From: an uncultured Eubacteriales bacterium | GTDB taxonomy: Bacteria; Bacillota; Clostridia; Oscillospirales; Acutalibacteraceae | DNA: 64,000 nucleotides | Assembly: GCA_934525065.1 (NCBI GenBank) | Contig: CAKSYX010000002.1 | Span: 1 to 64,000, forward strand | Direction: 5' to 3' | Part shown: positions 41,375-50,533 of the stretch, piece by piece | Layout of the letters: every line of letters begins with the position of its first letter | Numbering within the stretch: the first letter of the stretch is position 1 | The notes under the pieces: generated by a model | Seen by the model: only the letters and a program-made list of their open reading frames with translations | Told to the model about the DNA's origin: nothing | The model's database searches: none | Program-made: the position numbers and the translations under genes

Positions 41375-44300
41375 ATGGCGAGAAACTGGACAACGGAGCA
41401 AAAAAGCGCAATTGAAGCGAGAGACGGCAGCATCCTCGTCAGCGCAGCGGCAGGTTCCGGAAAAACCGCAGTCCTTGTTGAACGGGTAATTGAGCGCCTG
41501 ACGGACGAAGAAAACCCCGGAAGTGCCGACCGCCTTTTGATAGTTACCTTCACAAAAGCCGCGGCGGCGGAAATGAGGGCGAGGATACTTTCGGCAATCG
41601 AAGAGCGAATTAAAAAGAACCCTTCAAACGAACGCCTTGCCGCGCAGAAAATGCTGCTCCCTTCGGCGAAGATTTGCACGATAGATTCGTTTTGCAGCAC
41701 CCTCGTGCGCGAACATTTTGAAGAGCTTGACATTTCTCCCGACTTTGCCGTTGCCGACGAGGGCGAGCTTGCACTCCTTTCTCAAAAGGCGATGGAGCTT
41801 ACAATGGAGGAACAGTACCTCAAAAACGAAAAGAGCTTTACCGACCTTGTTGAGCTGCTTTTCAGGGGCAGAGACGACGCCTTCCTTTCCGAAGTGATTC
41901 TTGAAATGTATAAGCACAGTATGTCCTATCCCTTTCCGGAAAGCTGGCTCGACTCAATCAGCGGCAGCTATGAGGAGGACGTGCCGGCAGCCGAGAGCGT
42001 TTTCGGAAAAGTGATAACAGATTATGCGCGTTCGGCCGCAGCATATTGTAAAGAGCTGATCTTTTCAATGAAGAGAACGGTCTGCGGCCTTGAGGAGCTT
42101 GAAAAAGCCTTCCTTTCGGCAATTGAAAGCGACGAGGCTCAGATAAAATACATCGAAGAATGCCTTGACGAAAACGATTGGAACAAAATCTGCCGCGCAA
42201 TTCTTGCCTTTGAGCCGAAACGGCGCGGAAACACGCCGAAGGAATACAAAGACAGCCCGGAAGTCACCTTCCTTTGCTTTGCTCGCGACAGAATTAAGGA
42301 TATTTTTAAAACGACACTGCCGAAGCTTTTTTGCTCCTTTGAGGAGGAATTCAAAGACGATATGCGCTATTTTGCACCGATGGTGAAAAGCCTTTGCGGG
42401 TCAGTCAAAAGCTATTCGCGCCATTTTTCCGAGCTTAAAAAGGAAAAGCAGCTTGCAGATTTCTCAGACGTTACCCATTACGCGCTGGAGCTGCTTGTTC
42501 GCGAAACTGCAGACGGCTTTGAAGCGACCGAGCTTGCAAATGAGCTGAAATCGGGCTTTGACGAAATTCTCATTGATGAATATCAGGACACGAATAAGGC
42601 GCAGGACATGATTTTTGAATCGCTCGGAAAAAACGACCTTTTCAGGGTCGGTGACGTCAAGCAGAGCATATACCGCTTCCGTCAGGCGATGCCGGAAATT
42701 TTTATTTCGCTCAAAAACGCCCTGCCGCTTTTTGAAAATGAAAAGAAAAACTACCCGGCGAAGATAGTTTTGAAAAACAATTTCCGCAGCAGAAAAAGCG
42801 TCACCGGCGCAGTCAACTTTGTTTTTTCTCAGTTAATGAGCGAAAAAATCGGCGGAGTTGATTATGGCGAAGAGGAACGGCTTGTTTTCTCTGCTCCTTA
42901 CGGCGAAAAGAGCGGCGAATGCGCCGAATTTCACCTTCTTGAAACGAAGGGAATCGACAAGACCGAAAGCGATGCAAAGCTCCTTTTTCAGGCCGGGTAT
43001 GTGGCCTCTCTTGTTGAAAACCTTGTCAAAAGCGGATACACCGTCAAGGACGAAAACGGCGCAGAACGCCCGGTGAAATATAAGGACATCTGCATTCTGC
43101 TTCGCGCTGTCGGCGGAAAAAAAGGAATCTCTTACGCCGCCGCACTCAGGGAAAGGGGAATTCCCTGCTTCACGCAGGTTGACGCCGAGTTCTTCACGGC
43201 GAACGAGGTCAGACTGCTTTTGAACGTTTTGCGCGTTGTTGATAACCCGGAGCAGGACATTGCGCTTTTGAGCGTTATGATGTCGGCACTTTTCGGCTTC
43301 ACTGCGGACGAGTGCGCAGCCCTTCGCATAAACTGCCGCAAAAAAAGTGTTTATGCCTGCCTTCTTGCCGCGAGAGAGCGCAAAGACGAAAAAAGCACGG
43401 CAATGCTTGAAAAAATTGAACGCTGGCGCAGGGTCGGCGTCTGCATGAGCGTCGGAGACCTCGTCAGAACAATTTATGACGAAACGGGAATCGACAGCGT
43501 TGTCCGCTCGGTCAAAGGCTCCGGCGCAAAAAGAGAAAACCTGATGCTTTTGCTTGATTATGCGGACATATATGAAAAAGCAGGCTATGCCTCCTTTTCC
43601 GGCTTCATCCGCTTCATTGACCGGCTGCAGAAAACCAAGGGAGATTTGCCCGGAGCTGTCGGTGTTTCAACTGAAGCCGACGTTGTAAAAATCATGACGA
43701 TACATAAGTCAAAGGGACTTGAATTCCCGGTCTGCATCGTTGCCGGCTGCTCAACGCGGTTCAACCGGAGCGATGAAATCAAAAACGCCGTCATAAGTCC
43801 GCTTCTGGGCCTGGGGCTTGTTCGCCGCGACGAGGCAACGATGGCGCAGTACCCGACGGTCTGCCACAGGGCGATTGCAAAAGCACTGCGCGATGACACC
43901 GTTTCGGAGGAAATGAGGGTGCTCTATGTTGCAATGACGAGGGCAAAGGAAAAGCTCATCATGGTCGCCGCCGAGGAAAGCGCAGAGAAAAAGGTGCTCT
44001 CCTGCGCGTCACTCATTGATCCGCTGACGAAAAAAAACACGCCGTTTGCCTGTTCTCTTGCAAGCAGCTATACCGATTGGCTGCTGACCGCTTTTCTGCG
44101 CCATGAGGGCGCAAAACAGCTGCGCGAAGAATTCGGGGTCAGTGAGAATATTGTTCTCCCGGGCGATTTTCAATTGAAGGTCGTTCTTGCCGACAGCTTT
44201 GAAGAAAGGAAAGCAGACGAAGAAAAAGAGGGAAAAACGGCCGACAAAGAGCTGCTTTCAACGCTTGAAAAGCGGCTTTCGTGGCGCTATCCTTATGAGG

Positions 44301-44914
44301 AGCTGTCATACGTTGTCAGCAAGCGCGCCGCTTCGGAAACGGACAAAAACGCCGTTGACCGCGAATACTTTGCTTCTGCAAGGCCGGCCTTCCTTTCAAA
44401 CGGAAAGCTTACCGGAGCGCAAAGGGGAATCGCGACCCACTCGTTCATGCAGTTTGCGGATTATAAAAATGCAGCGCGTGACCTTGAGGGCGAGATAAGC
44501 GCCGTTTTTGAACGCGGACTTCTCACAAAGGCGCAGTGCGACTGCATAAATCGCAGACAGCTTGAAAGCTTCTTCAAAAGCAGCCTCGCTTCGCGGATAC
44601 TTTCGAGCGAGCTTGTTATGAGAGAAAAGAAGTTTACTATAAGCGTGCCTATTTCGCAGGTTTATCCTTCTCTTTCCCGCTTTGAAGACGAAAAGGTGAT
44701 GATTCAGGGTATTGCGGACTGCGTGTTCCTTGAAGACGGGAAGCTCATTGTTCTTGACTACAAGACCGACCGCCTTGATTCCGAGGAGCGGTTTAAGGAA
44801 AAATATGCATCTCAGGTCAAAACCTACAAAAAGGCGATTGCGCTCTGCACGGGGCTTGAGGTTTCAAAAACCATTCTTTATTCCTTCTTCCTCGGAAAAG
44901 AAATCGAGGTTTGA
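41375..44914 (+). CDS. addA: AddA helicase-nuclease subunit
   Basis: UvrD-type helicase and nuclease partner of AddB; 1179 residues. Walker A ILVSAAAGSGKTAVLVERV, LLIVTFTKAAAAEMRARIL, DEYQDTNKAQDMIFESL (Walker B), RVGDVKQSIYRFRQAMPEIF, KIMTIHKSKGLEFPVC and LYVAMTRAKEKLIMV mark the helicase motifs in order; the nuclease motif LIVLDYKTDRLDSEERF is near the C-terminus. The stop codon is followed by about 110 bases containing the rpmE promoter. The start ATG is two bases after the addB stop, so translation is coupled. Confidence 0.96.
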   Translation: MARNWTTEQKSAIEARDGSILVSAAAGSGKTAVLVERVIERLTDEENPGSADRLLIVTFTKAAAAEMRARILSAIEERIKKNPSNERLAAQKMLLPSAKICTIDSFCSTLVREHFEELDISPDFAVADEGELALLSQKAMELTMEEQYLKNEKSFTDLVELLFRGRDDAFLSEVILEMYKHSMSYPFPESWLDSISGSYEEDVPAAESVFGKVITDYARSAAAYCKELIFSMKRTVCGLEELEKAFLSAIESDEAQIKYIEECLDENDWNKICRAILAFEPKRRGNTPKEYKDSPEVTFLCFARDRIKDIFKTTLPKLFCSFEEEFKDDMRYFAPMVKSLCGSVKSYSRHFSELKKEKQLADFSDVTHYALELLVRETADGFEATELANELKSGFDEILIDEYQDTNKAQDMIFESLGKNDLFRVGDVKQSIYRFRQAMPEIFISLKNALPLFENEKKNYPAKIVLKNNFRSRKSVTGAVNFVFSQLMSEKIGGVDYGEEERLVFSAPYGEKSGECAEFHLLETKGIDKTESDAKLLFQAGYVASLVENLVKSGYTVKDENGAERPVKYKDICILLRAVGGKKGISYAAALRERGIPCFTQVDAEFFTANEVRLLLNVLRVVDNPEQDIALLSVMMSALFGFTADECAALRINCRKKSVYACLLAARERKDEKSTAMLEKIERWRRVGVCMSVGDLVRTIYDETGIDSVVRSVKGSGAKRENLMLLLDYADIYEKAGYASFSGFIRFIDRLQKTKGDLPGAVGVSTEADVVKIMTIHKSKGLEFPVCIVAGCSTRFNRSDEIKNAVISPLLGLGLVRRDEATMAQYPTVCHRAIAKALRDDTVSEEMRVLYVAMTRAKEKLIMVAAEESAEKKVLSCASLIDPLTKKNTPFACSLASSYTDWLLTAFLRHEGAKQLREEFGVSENIVLPGDFQLKVVLADSFEERKADEEKEGKTADKELLSTLEKRLSWRYPYEELSYVVSKRAASETDKNAVDREYFASARPAFLSNGKLTGAQRGIATHSFMQFADYKNAARDLEGEISAVFERGLLTKAQCDCINRRQLESFFKSSLASRILSSELVMREKKFTISVPISQVYPSLSRFEDEKVMIQGIADCVFLEDGKLIVLDYKTDRLDSEERFKEKYASQVKTYKKAIALCTGLEVSKTILYSFFLGKEIEV

Positions 44915-44942
44915 TAAAACTCAAAAAAATTCTGAAAAATTG

Positions 44943-44971
44943 TTGATTTTTAAAATAATGTGTGCTACAAT
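44943..44971 (+). promoter_or_regulatory. SigA-type promoter of rpmE
   Basis: TTGATT, 17-base spacer, TACAAT, about 60 bases before the ATG. Confidence 0.7.
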
Positions 44972-45031
44972 ACCACGGTATGTTGATGGTAACATTTCAT
45001 AATGTCTTTTTGACGAAAGAGGTGAAACATA

Positions 45032-45241
45032 ATGAAAGAGGGAATTCATCCCAAGTATGAACAGACGACCGTAAGATGCGCTTGCGGCGCAACGATTGAA
45101 ACCGGCTCAACCAAAAAGGATCTTCGCGTTGATATCTGCTCCAACTGCCACCCGTTCTTTACCGGTAAGCAGAAGCTCGTTGATACCGGCGGACGCGTTG
45201 ACAGGTTCAATAAGCGTTTCAACCTTGCAAAGAACAAGTAA
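45032..45241 (+). CDS. rpmE: Ribosomal protein L31
   Basis: 69-residue large-subunit protein. It is the zinc-containing type: CACGA and CSNCHPFFTGKQK provide Cys ligands, with the family signature HPFFTGKQKLVDTGGRV at the C-terminal half. GAGGTG precedes the ATG. Own promoter and terminator, so expression is separate from addBA and yigZ. Confidence 0.97.
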   Translation: MKEGIHPKYEQTTVRCACGATIETGSTKKDLRVDICSNCHPFFTGKQKLVDTGGRVDRFNKRFNLAKNK

Positions 45242-45267
45242 TTTTGCAGCTTGAGTGAATGTGAATT

Positions 45268-45297
45268 AAGGCGGAGCTTTTGTCCCGCCTTTTTTTC
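45268..45297 (+). terminator. Terminator of rpmE
   Basis: AAGGCGG / CCGCCTT stem with a 10-base loop, then a run of T. Confidence 0.85.
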
Positions 45298-45331
45298 TTG
45301 TGTATCGGCTCTTTAAGGAGAGAATAACTTT

Positions 45332-45952
45332 ATGGAAAGCTACAGAACCCTTGAAAAGGCGGCGAGCGATGAGTTCACCGTCAAAAAATCCCGCTTCATC
45401 GGCTATGCCGCCCCGGTTCAAACCAACGAAGAGGCGGTTGAGTTCATAAATTCGATCAAGGCGAAGCACCGCGATGCAAGGCACAATGTCTATGCCTACT
45501 GCCTGCGCGAAGGGCACATACGCCGCTACAGCGATGACGGAGAGCCGCAGGGCACGGCGGGAATCCCCGTTCTGGACGTTCTCCTCAAGGAAAATCTGAC
45601 GGACTGTGCAGTTGTTGCAACGCGGTATTTCGGCGGTGTTCTGCTTGGTGCAAACGGTCTTGTCCGTGCCTATACTCAAACGGCGAAGATTGGGATTGAA
45701 AAGGCCGGGATCATCACTGTTGCGCTCTGCTTCACGGCTTCTGTTACCTGCGACTATAATTTTTACGGCAGGCTTCAGACGATAATCTGTGAGCACGGCG
45801 GAATTGTTGAGGACGTTGATTTTTCCGAAAACGTCTGCCTTTCTTTCCGTATTCCGTCCGACAGTTTTGAACAGCTTGACGCCGCAGTTTTTGACAAAAG
45901 CCGCGGAAAAATCAGGTGCAAAAAACTCGGCGAAAAATTTTTAAAAATTTAG
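45332..45952 (+). CDS. yigZ: YigZ family protein (IMPACT/UPF0029)
   Basis: 206 residues. N-terminal UPF0029 (Impact) domain with KSRFIGYAAPV, HNVYAYCLREGHIRRYSDDGEPQGTAG and ATRYFGGVLLGANGLVRAY; C-terminal DUF1949-like ferredoxin-fold part (about 135-200). Related to eukaryotic IMPACT, a translation-stress regulator; the bacterial role is not settled. GGAGAG precedes the ATG. Followed by dgt after about 60 bases. Confidence 0.93.
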   Translation: MESYRTLEKAASDEFTVKKSRFIGYAAPVQTNEEAVEFINSIKAKHRDARHNVYAYCLREGHIRRYSDDGEPQGTAGIPVLDVLLKENLTDCAVVATRYFGGVLLGANGLVRAYTQTAKIGIEKAGIITVALCFTASVTCDYNFYGRLQTIICEHGGIVEDVDFSENVCLSFRIPSDSFEQLDAAVFDKSRGKIRCKKLGEKFLKI

Positions 45953-46011
45953 GGGGAAAGCGCGAAAAAAAGCGTATATATATACGTAAAGACTTTCGGG
46001 AGGGTTGAAAT

Positions 46012-47010
46012 ATGGACGAAATCAGGCTCAAAACTCTTGAAAACGAAAAAAGAATGCTCTCAGAATATGCCTGCCTTTGCGAAAACACTAAGGGCAGAGC
46101 GCGCCCGGAGGAGGAATGCTCCGTCCGAACCGCCTTTCAGCGCGACAGAGACAGAATCATACATTGCAGTGCCTTTCGGCGGCTCAAGCATAAGACGCAG
46201 GTTTTCCTTTCGCCGGACAGCGACCATTACAGGACCCGCCTCACCCATACCCTTGAGGTTGCGCAGATTGCGCGGACGATTGCCGTCGGTCTTTCGCTTA
46301 ATGAGGATCTGACAGAAGCCATTGCTCTCGGTCACGACCTTGGCCACACTCCGTTCGGCCACGCGGGGGAGCGCGCACTCAATTCGGTAACGCAGGGCGG
46401 ATTCAGACATTTTGAACAGAGCCTTCGGGTCGTTGACGTGATTGAAAAAGAGGGCAGAGGGCTGAACCTTACCTATGAAGTCCGCGACGGAATACTTTGC
46501 CATACGCGCGGAAAAGAGGCAGACACCCTTGAGGGAAGAGTTGTCAAACTTGCCGACAGAATCGCCTATATCAACCACGACATTGACGACGCTGAGCGCG
46601 GCGGAGTTCTGAAGGAAGAGAGCCTTCCGCCGGATGTGAGAAGGATCCTCGGCAAAAGCAAGAGCGAACGGATAAATACCCTTGTTCTTTCTGCGATTTG
46701 CAACACGACCGACGAGGTTCGCCTTGGCGACGAAATTCAAGGCGCGTTCGATGTTCTCCATGAGTTCATGTTTGACCGCGTATACACAAATCCGGTTTGC
46801 AAGAGCGAGGAGGGCAAGGCAATTTCAATGCTCAAACAGTTGTTTGCATTTTTCGGCGAGCGACCGGAGGAGCTTCCCAACGAATACATATCAATCGCGT
46901 GGCGCGAGGGAACCGAAAGGGCGGTGTGTGATTACATTGCCGGTATGACCGACGGCTACGCACTTAAAACTTTTTCAAAATATTTTATCCCCTCCTCGTG
47001 GCAGGGGTAG
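46012..47010 (+). CDS. dgt: Deoxyguanosinetriphosphate triphosphohydrolase-like protein
   Basis: HD-domain dNTP triphosphohydrolase of 332 residues, expected to remove triphosphate from dNTPs and tune dNTP pools or act in replication fidelity. FRRLKHKTQVFLSP, HYRTRLTHTLEVAQIART (first His), LGHDLGHTPFGHAGE (HD pair) and the later KLADRIAYINHDIDDA carry the metal site. AGGG precedes the ATG. The stop codon TAG (47008-47010) is formed by the first three bases of the family B repeat that follows. Confidence 0.94.
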   Translation: MDEIRLKTLENEKRMLSEYACLCENTKGRARPEEECSVRTAFQRDRDRIIHCSAFRRLKHKTQVFLSPDSDHYRTRLTHTLEVAQIARTIAVGLSLNEDLTEAIALGHDLGHTPFGHAGERALNSVTQGGFRHFEQSLRVVDVIEKEGRGLNLTYEVRDGILCHTRGKEADTLEGRVVKLADRIAYINHDIDDAERGGVLKEESLPPDVRRILGKSKSERINTLVLSAICNTTDEVRLGDEIQGAFDVLHEFMFDRVYTNPVCKSEEGKAISMLKQLFAFFGERPEELPNEYISIAWREGTERAVCDYIAGMTDGYALKTFSKYFIPSSWQG

Positions 47011-47114
47011 GCTGAAGAGATTTGAACTCAATGCGGTTTTTAAAGGCAAATTTCTGCCGATACTGCGTTAAAACAAGTTCTTCCGGCACATTGAGTTCAA
47101 AGCTCTTCAGCCTA
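47008..47114. repeat. Inverted-end repeat, family B, short copy
   Basis: 107-bp copy. The left end, from TAGGCTGAAGAG onward to CTCAATG, and the right end, CATTGAG...CTCTTCAGCCTA, are inverted over about 26 bases, giving a long potential hairpin. The internal TTTTTAAAGGCA and TTTCTGCCGATACTG match the copy at 25073-25236. It separates dgt from dnaG, ends 28 bases before the dnaG ATG, and provides the dgt stop codon. No T-run follows the hairpin. Confidence 0.8.
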
Positions 47115-47142
47115 ATATAATCATTTTCGGAGGTGAGAACGG

Positions 47143-48927
47143 ATGAGGATAAGCGATGATTTTCTTGCGGAGCTTCGTATGCGCTGTGACATTACGGATA
47201 TCATATCCGGCTATGTTCAGCTCAAAAAACGCGGCAAGAACCTGGTCGGTCTTTGCCCGTTCCATAACGAAAAAACGCCGTCCTTCACCGTGTATCCGGA
47301 AAACGGGAGCTTTTATTGCTTCGGCTGCGGAGCCGGCGGTGAGGTCATCAGCTTCACAAGGCGAATTGAAAACCTTGATTTTTATGAAGCCGTTCGCTTT
47401 CTTTGCGACAGAACAGGCATGACGATGCCCTCGGACGGCTTTGACGATTCAATGGCGCAAAAGCGCAAAAGAATTTACGAAATGAACCGTGAAGCCGCAA
47501 GGTTTTTCCACGAATGCCTGATGAGCGAAAAGGGCAGGACCGCTCTTGAGTATTATTATAAGCGCGGCTACACGCAAAAAACAATCACGCGCTTCGGTCT
47601 CGGCTATGCGCCGGGAGGAAAATTGCTTCTTAATCATTTGCGTGGCAAGGGATATTCGTATGAAGAGGTTTACGAAGCAAATCTTGCAAATAAGAGTGAT
47701 AAATACGGAAAAGCTTCGTTTTATGACAGCTTTAGGAACCGGGTGATGGTTCCGATAATCGACCCGAGGGGGAATGTTGTTGCCTTCGGCGGCAGAGTGC
47801 TTGATGACAGCAAGCCCAAGTATATCAACACCTCCGACACGCCGGTCTATAAAAAAAGTCTCGGCGTTTTCGGCCTGAATTTTGCAAAAAATTCAAAGGA
47901 GCGTTCGTTGATTTTGGTTGAAGGCTATATGGACGCCATCGCCCTGCACCAGGCGGGGTTCACAAATTCGATCGCCTGCCTCGGAACAGCCCTGACGGGA
48001 GAAATGGCTCACCTGCTTTCGCGCTACGCCGATGAAATTCTTATCTGCTATGACAACGACGAGGCCGGAAGAAAAGCCACCGAACGCGCAATCGGCGTGT
48101 TTTCTTCAATCGGGATGAAAATGCGCGTCGTACGTCTGAGCGGCGGAAAGGACCCGGACGAAATTCTCAAAAACTTCGGCGCGGAAAAGTTCAGAAAGCT
48201 CATTGAGGGCGCGGAAAATGACATTGAGTTTGCGCTGCTCAAGGCGCGCGAGGGGCTTGACCTTGATTCCTCAGACGGAAAGGTTCGCTATCTCACTTTG
48301 GCGGCGGACATCCTTTCAAAGGTCAAAAATTCAATCGCCGTTGAGGTCTATGTTTCGCGCCTTGCCGAAGAGCTGAATGTTGAAAAAACGGCAATCATTG
48401 CGCGGATAAATCAAATTAAACGAAACAGTGTATATAAATCGGAAAAGAAAAAGTATGAGACGATTCAGCGCGAATCGCTCGAAAGAATGAGCAAAATGCG
48501 GCTCAAAACGGATACCGCGCCGAAAGCGGTCAAGGCGCAGGAAAGGATTATCTCCCTGCTTTGGAATAATCCGCAGTTTTTTCCCCTTGTCTGTGAACGG
48601 CTGAACGAAGAAGACTTCACCGTGCCGAACCTCGGAAAAATATATAAGGCACTGCACACCCGCGCAAACGAAAACGCGCCTTTTGAGCTGACTTATCTTT
48701 CCGGTGAGCTTTCGCCGCAGGAGATGGACACGCTTGTTCGCCTGCTTAAGCAGAGCGAGGGCTGCTTCGGAACGAAAAAGGAGCTGCTTGACTGCCTTTC
48801 TGCGCTCGAAAATGAAGAGAGAGAAAAGGCAGAAAGGGAGGTTGACGTTTCAAAAATGAGTGATGAGGAATTCAGCGCAAAATTTGAAAGTCTCAGAAAA
48901 AGAAGAGCGGGCACAGATAAGAAATAG
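47143..48927 (+). CDS. dnaG: DNA primase
   Basis: Synthesises RNA primers at the replication fork. 594 residues: N-terminal zinc-binding domain (CPFHNEKTPSFTV... FYCFGCGAGG, residues 38-65), TOPRIM core (LILVEGYMDAIALHQAGF and ICYDNDEAGRKATERAI, about 255-320), and a C-terminal helicase-binding region (about 460-590) that is Glu-rich. GGAGGTG precedes the ATG. With rpoD it forms the classic dnaG-rpoD macromolecular-synthesis pair. Confidence 0.97.
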   Translation: MRISDDFLAELRMRCDITDIISGYVQLKKRGKNLVGLCPFHNEKTPSFTVYPENGSFYCFGCGAGGEVISFTRRIENLDFYEAVRFLCDRTGMTMPSDGFDDSMAQKRKRIYEMNREAARFFHECLMSEKGRTALEYYYKRGYTQKTITRFGLGYAPGGKLLLNHLRGKGYSYEEVYEANLANKSDKYGKASFYDSFRNRVMVPIIDPRGNVVAFGGRVLDDSKPKYINTSDTPVYKKSLGVFGLNFAKNSKERSLILVEGYMDAIALHQAGFTNSIACLGTALTGEMAHLLSRYADEILICYDNDEAGRKATERAIGVFSSIGMKMRVVRLSGGKDPDEILKNFGAEKFRKLIEGAENDIEFALLKAREGLDLDSSDGKVRYLTLAADILSKVKNSIAVEVYVSRLAEELNVEKTAIIARINQIKRNSVYKSEKKKYETIQRESLERMSKMRLKTDTAPKAVKAQERIISLLWNNPQFFPLVCERLNEEDFTVPNLGKIYKALHTRANENAPFELTYLSGELSPQEMDTLVRLLKQSEGCFGTKKELLDCLSALENEEREKAEREVDVSKMSDEEFSAKFESLRKRRAGTDKK

Positions 48928-49023
48928 TATATAAGCGATATATAAGCAGACAATTTAATCGTATAAGACGGCGCAAGGCACCGCGCAGGCTGAAAGCGAA
49001 AAACGAAAGGAAGTTGTGTACTC

Positions 49024-50115
49024 ATGGATAACACAGAGAAAAAATCAATGGTCAAGGCTCTCATTGACAAGGGCATCGCAACCGGAAAGCTCAACTCGAC
49101 CGATATCGACACGGTTCTTGTTGAAGCGGACATTGATATTGAAGAAATTGAAAAGCTATATTCAACCCTTGAAAGCCACGGAATTGAAATTGTTGACGAC
49201 CTCGGAGACGAAATGCTTGAGAGAATCTCAATGGATATCGACATTCCGAAGGGCTATGAGAATGCGCCGCTTCCGACCGACAGCAAAAGCGCCGTTATTG
49301 ACGACCCCGTCAAGGTTTACCTCAAGGATATCGGCCGCGTTCCGCTTCTCAGCCCCGAAGAGGAAATTGAGCTTGCAATCAGGATTGCAGACAATGACCA
49401 GGAGGCAAAGGACAGGCTCACAAAGGCGAACCTTCGCCTTGTTGTCAGCATTGCAAAGCGTTATGTCGGCAGGGGAATGATGTTCCTCGACCTGATTCAG
49501 GAGGGCAACCTCGGCCTTATCAAAGCCGTTGACAAGTTCGATTACACAAAGGGCTTCAAGTTTTCAACCTATGCAACGTGGTGGATAAGACAGGCCATCA
49601 CAAGGGCGATTGCCGACCAGGGCAGAACTATACGTATTCCGGTCCACATGGTTGAAACAATCAACAAGGTCAAGAAAACGAGCAATATGCTCCTCCACCG
49701 CGACGGAAAGGATCCTACCCCGGAGGATATTGCCGAAGAGCTTTCGATGCCTGTTGAAAAGGTTCGCGATATTCTCAGAATTTCTCAGGAGCCGGTTTCG
49801 CTTGAAACTCCTATCGGCGAAGAGGAGGACAGCCACCTCGGAGACTTCATTCCCGACGAGGACGCACTCTCTCCGGCTGATGCCGCCGCAATGACCTTCC
49901 TCAAGACGAAGGTTGATGAAGTCCTTTCAACTCTCACTCCGCGTGAAGCCGAGGTGCTCAGGCTCCGCTTCGGCCTCAAGGACGGCACACCGCAGACCCT
50001 TGAAGAGGTCGGCAAGGAGTTCAACGTTACCCGTGAGCGTATCCGCCAGATCGAAGCAAAGGCGCTGAGAAAGCTGCGCCACCCGAGCAGAAGCAAGCAC
50101 CTCAAGGATCTTTAA
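49024..50115 (+). CDS. rpoD: Primary sigma factor RpoD/SigA
   Basis: Housekeeping sigma-70 factor of 363 residues, consistent with the TTGACA/TATAAT promoters throughout the window. Region 1.1-like N-terminus (SMVKALIDKGIATGK), region 1.2 (DDPVKVYLKDIGRVPLLS), region 2 (RGMMFLDLIQEGNLGL and KFSTYATWWIRQAITRAI), region 3 (TPEDIAEELSMPVEKVRDIL) and region 4.2 (TLEEVGKEFNVTRERIRQIE) are complete. GGAAG before the ATG. About 100 bases separate it from dnaG. Confidence 0.98.
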   Translation: MDNTEKKSMVKALIDKGIATGKLNSTDIDTVLVEADIDIEEIEKLYSTLESHGIEIVDDLGDEMLERISMDIDIPKGYENAPLPTDSKSAVIDDPVKVYLKDIGRVPLLSPEEEIELAIRIADNDQEAKDRLTKANLRLVVSIAKRYVGRGMMFLDLIQEGNLGLIKAVDKFDYTKGFKFSTYATWWIRQAITRAIADQGRTIRIPVHMVETINKVKKTSNMLLHRDGKDPTPEDIAEELSMPVEKVRDILRISQEPVSLETPIGEEEDSHLGDFIPDEDALSPADAAAMTFLKTKVDEVLSTLTPREAEVLRLRFGLKDGTPQTLEEVGKEFNVTRERIRQIEAKALRKLRHPSRSKHLKDL

Positions 50116-50178
50116 TTCAGATTGTTTTTATCCACTCTGCCTCGTGTTTTTAAAGACGGATGAGAAAAATAAAGAAAC

Positions 50179-50245
50179 AGCTGCCGTTTTCTCCTTTCCG
50201 AAGCTTTAATGCCCGGAAGAACAAAACGGCGGCTGCTTTGCTTTT
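50179..50245 (+). terminator. Terminator-like hairpin after rpoD
   Basis: Outer stem AGCTGCCGTTTT / AAAACGGCGGCT and inner TTCCG/CGGAA around a small loop, followed by GCTTTGCTTTTT. It suggests rpoD and rpoB are mainly separate transcripts. Confidence 0.65.
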
Positions 50246-50344
50246 TAAAATTCAAATCAGTCAAAAAGAGCAGAAAAAAACGCCCTAAAGGCGGAAAAAA
50301 CAGAAAAAAATTCAAAGAAAGGCAAAAAAATTCACGCAAAGCAC

Positions 50345-50374
50345 TTGACTTTACGGCTCTGCTTGTGATACTAT
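50345..50374 (+). promoter_or_regulatory. SigA-type promoter of rpoBC
   Basis: TTGACT, 18-base spacer, TACTAT; expected start about 150 bases before the rpoB ATG. Confidence 0.65.
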
Positions 50375-50533
50375 ACCATAACATATAATGTGAAAATGTG
50401 CCCTTGTGCCTTCTAACCTCTTACAAGAGCATAATAGCATTTATAAATCAAAAAGTCAATAGATTTTTTCAACTTCTGTGCAATGCACAGCGTATGCCGC
50501 GCAAGGCAAATAAAAACGTGGAGTGATAAGCGA

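Larger units (their letters stand above)
50116..50533 (+). other. rpoD-rpoB intergenic region
   Basis: 418 bases. It holds the rpoD terminator-like hairpin, a smaller CGCC..GGCG hairpin (50281-50294) with a T-run on the minus strand only, the rpoB promoter (50345-50374), and a leader of about 150 bases with a CTGTGC/GCACAG hairpin just before the ribosome site. No ribosomal protein gene is present here. Confidence 0.6.
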
